Source: JAJDAT01 sp964344185 | GTDB taxonomy: Bacteria; Nitrospinota; Nitrospinia; Nitrospinales; JAJDAT01 | Assembly (NCBI GenBank): GCA_964344185.1 | Contig: CAYFMN010000002.1 | Span: forward strand, 124,001 to 188,000 | Length of the DNA: 64,000 bases | Direction of reading: 5' to 3' | Translations under genes and position numbers: made by a program | The notes under the pieces: model-generated | Seen by the model: the letters and a program-made list of their open reading frames with translations, nothing else | The model's database searches: none | Told to the model about the DNA's origin: nothing | Part shown: positions 62,451-64,000 of the stretch, in pieces | How the letters are laid out: each line of letters starts with the position of its first letter | Position numbering within the stretch: the stretch's first letter is position 1

Positions 62451-62548
62451 TCTTGGGGTCGCCATTCCCCAAGACTAAAGGGTCCGTTTAGGTTGCCCCT
62501 CCTTCCTTTCCCGGTCTATTTTTTTAGGCCGGGAGCGGACCTTTTCTT
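62451..62548 (+). ncRNA. Candidate structured RNA/attenuator between murB and ddl
   Basis: Hairpin 1: TCTTGGGG/CCCCAAGA (62451-62458, 62467-62474). Hairpin 2: outer stem GGTCCG/CGGACC (62481-62486, 62536-62541) holding an inner 9-bp stem CCCGGTCTA/TAGGCCGGG (62510-62518, 62525-62533) and then TTTTCTTT. Between outer and inner stems lies a free C/U-rich strand with CCCCTCCTTCC (62496-62506), which includes the anti-Shine-Dalgarno CCUCCUU. Could be a terminator/attenuator inside the dcw operon or an sRNA that pairs with ribosome-binding sites. Confidence 0.5.
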
Positions 62549-62579
62549 TATTTAGCAAAAGTTAAACAAGGAATAAAAA

Positions 62580-62765
62580 ATGGATTTTATTTTCGATAGA
62601 TCGCAATTTGAAATTTTGGAACGGAACCCCAAGCTTGAGGGTTTAGAAAAAATAAATAAAGATGAGTCTTTTTCTCGTCTGATTTCATATTCAATCAACC
62701 CAGATACAAAATTTTCAATCTCTGTTACAAAAGAAGGTTTTTTCTTTGGAAACGTTGAAAAGTAA
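62580..62765 (+). CDS. Small protein of unknown function inside the dcw cluster
   Basis: 61 aa, MDFIFDRSQFEILERNPKLEGLEKI... ending SVTKEGFFFGNVEK. AAGGAA ribosome site 6 nt before the ATG; its end overlaps the start of ddl by 20 bp, suggesting translational coupling. Soluble, no motif known to me. Confidence 0.55.
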   Translation: MDFIFDRSQFEILERNPKLEGLEKINKDESFSRLISYSINPDTKFSISVTKEGFFFGNVEK

Positions 62766-63672
62766 AAAAATCGCCGTACTGATGGGCGGAATCTCTTCAG
62801 AAAGGGAAATCTCCTTGAAAACTGGCAGCGCCGTTTTAAAAACTCTTGAAGATAAAGGATTCGACGCAGTTGGTATCGATGTTGATAGAAATGTGGCTGA
62901 GTCGATTAAAAAAGCTAATCCCGATGTAGCTTTTATAGCTCTTCATGGAACATTTGGGGAAGATGGAGCAATTCAAGGAATCCTGGAATATGCGGGAGTC
63001 CCTTACACAGGCTCTGGGGTTTTGGGCAGTTCAATTGCTTTTGATAAATTAATTTCAAAAACAATTTTAGAGCATAACAACATCCCAACTCCTGAATATA
63101 AAGTTTTAAGCAAAAAAGACTCTAACACGCTAAATACGCCGCCATTTATACCTTGTGTAGTAAAACCGCCAAACCAGGGGTCCAGCATCGGCATCGGGAT
63201 TGTAAAAGAAATATCGCAATGGAAACCCGCTTTAGAAGAGGCGTTTAAATATTCGGAAGAAATCCTTGTAGAACGCTTTATTGAAGGGAAATTACTAGCT
63301 ATCGGAGTAAACACGGGGAAATCTCTACCCATTGTTCACATTGAACCTAAATCCGGTTTTTATGATTACGAAGCAAAATATACAGCTGGCAAAACAGAAT
63401 ACCACTGTCCCGCAGATCTAGGGGACGAAACTACAAAATTATGCAGTGAAATTTCTTTAAATACTTACCGCGCCCTAAAAGCGAGGGGATTTGCAAGAGT
63501 CGACGCTATCTTGGATGAAAAAGGAGAGCCATACATATTGGAATTAAATACAATTCCTGGGATGACGCCAACCAGTTTATTGCCAATGGCAGCTAAGAAA
63601 GACGGTATGGATTTCGATGATCTGGTTCTAGAAATTATTTCGACCGCCCAATTAGATAATCAAGGTAATTAA
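62746..63672 (+). CDS. ddl: D-alanine--D-alanine ligase
   Basis: 308 aa. ATP-grasp: VLMGGISSEREISLKTG, ALHGTFGEDGAIQGILE, YTGSGVLGSSIAFDK, VKPPNQGSSIGI, EPYILELNTIPGMTPTSLLP. TTG start at 62746 (a second TTG at 62755 is possible). Makes the D-Ala-D-Ala used by MurF. Confidence 0.96.
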   Translation: METLKSKKIAVLMGGISSEREISLKTGSAVLKTLEDKGFDAVGIDVDRNVAESIKKANPDVAFIALHGTFGEDGAIQGILEYAGVPYTGSGVLGSSIAFDKLISKTILEHNNIPTPEYKVLSKKDSNTLNTPPFIPCVVKPPNQGSSIGIGIVKEISQWKPALEEAFKYSEEILVERFIEGKLLAIGVNTGKSLPIVHIEPKSGFYDYEAKYTAGKTEYHCPADLGDETTKLCSEISLNTYRALKARGFARVDAILDEKGEPYILELNTIPGMTPTSLLPMAAKKDGMDFDDLVLEIISTAQLDNQGN

Positions 63673-63674
63673 CT

Positions 63675-64000
63675 ATGAATTATATAGTCGCCGAAAAAAA
63701 AGGTCTTATTTTAGGTTTAAAACAAAACGTAAAACAGGGTTCCTTTGCAAAAAAGAAACGAGCCTCGTTAGCTAAACCCAAAAAAAAGAAATCAAAATCT
63801 TTATTCACAAAGGACCTCAAAAAATCAACCATACAAATCGCTTTCGAATCAATATTAATTGCCGCGTTTTGTTTCGTTGTTTTTCAAAGCTANNNNNNNN
63901 NNTGTTTTTATCTCGATCTCCGCACCTTAGAATTTCTAACATTTCCATTGACGGTAATGAATATATGTCGGAAGCAAAAATCCTGGACTGGGCCGGACCG
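63675..64000 (+). CDS. ftsQ: FtsQ, partial and crossing an assembly gap
   Basis: ATG at 63675, 2 nt after the ddl stop. A long basic cytoplasmic tail (AKKKRASLAKPKKKKSKS), one membrane span (IQIAFESILIAAFCFVVF), then ten Ns (63893-63902). Beyond them the frame that fits FtsQ/POTRA (FLSRSPHLRISNISIDGNEY) is not the same as before the gap if exactly ten bases are assumed, so the gap length is nominal. The gene runs off the end. Confidence 0.85.
   Translation, partial: MNYIVAEKKGLILGLKQNVKQGSFAKKKRASLAKPKKKKSKSLFTKDLKKSTIQIAFESILIAAFCFVVFQSXXXXCFYLDLRTLEFLTFPLTVMNICRKQKSWTGPD
63893..63902. other. Assembly gap (10 N)
   Basis: Ten undetermined bases inside ftsQ. Confidence 1.

Noticed and set aside
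62451..62541. Small SRP (4.5S) RNA on the minus strand
   Set aside because: The reverse complement contains GGAAAGGAAGGAGG, vaguely like the SRP loop, but the conserved GGUCCGGAAGGAAGCAGCC order is missing and the T-run fits plus-strand termination.
1..64000. tRNA, rRNA, CRISPR array, prophage or transposase genes
   Set aside because: None found by reading; no cloverleaf, spaced direct-repeat array or integrase/transposase motifs noticed. A tRNAscan or CRISPR finder run would be decisive.

Overview
The window is A+T-rich, densely coded bacterial chromosome from a Gram-negative with an outer membrane: LPS-type heptosyltransferases, an RND efflux system, periplasmic multihaem cytochromes and a meso-diaminopimelate MurE. 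The best clue to identity is a minus-strand cluster (13290-19478) with a large single-subunit cytochrome bd-like oxidase, membrane-anchored and soluble c-type cytochromes and an ethylbenzene-dehydrogenase-type haem-b domain. I associate this arrangement with Nitrospina/Nitrospira-type nitrite oxidisers, so Nitrospinota is my best guess; it is an inference, not a proof. A 10-N run inside the last gene shows the sequence is a scaffold from a draft assembly.

Layout. 1-8.7 kb: an orphan zinc-ribbon/YopT-like (C58-like) cysteine protease candidate, then a heavy-metal region (His-rich secreted protein, CzcC-, CzcB- and CzcA-like efflux proteins). 8.7-13.2 kb: RNA polymerase omega, two membrane proteins, and a divergent cytochrome c peroxidase/OxyR pair. 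13.2-19.9 kb: the bd-like oxidase/cytochrome c cluster. 19.9-32.6 kb: hisD, a TIGR04282 glycosyltransferase, a PAP2 phosphatase, two GT9 heptosyltransferases around a Trm112 protein, gcvPB, an EEP hydrolase, an ABC-class ATPase, a radical-SAM protein with an odd cluster motif, and gltX. 32.6-37.4 kb: a methyltransferase and dnaK-grpE-dnaJ. 37.4-40.6 kb: PilZ and a partial chemotaxis set (CheX, CheR, receiver-less CheB, CheY). 40.6-48.5 kb: a CODH-epsilon-like protein, an NTF2-like protein and a System I cytochrome c maturation operon (ccmE, F, H, I-like, A, B, D, C, G). 48.7 kb to the end: the dcw cell-wall/division cluster (mraZ-rsmH-ftsL-ftsI-murE-murF-mraY-murD-ftsW-murG-murC-murB-ddl-ftsQ).

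How the parts fit. The ccm operon would supply haem attachment for the cytochromes of the oxidase cluster and for the peroxidase. OxyR sits where it could control the peroxidase. The dcw cluster appears to be headed by an autoregulatory MraZ operator: five GTGKY boxes exactly 10 bp apart, overlaid on the promoter.

Main unusual signals: three genes whose only sensible start is AUU behind a strong Shine-Dalgarno; a two-copy MITE-like intergenic repeat; an EB_dh domain cut by one in-frame UAA; a structured RNA candidate between murB and ddl exposing an anti-Shine-Dalgarno-like CCUCCUU; and a Cys-type (CxxxY) CcmE together with a Cys-rich variant CcmH. I saw no tRNA, rRNA, CRISPR array, prophage or transposase gene.
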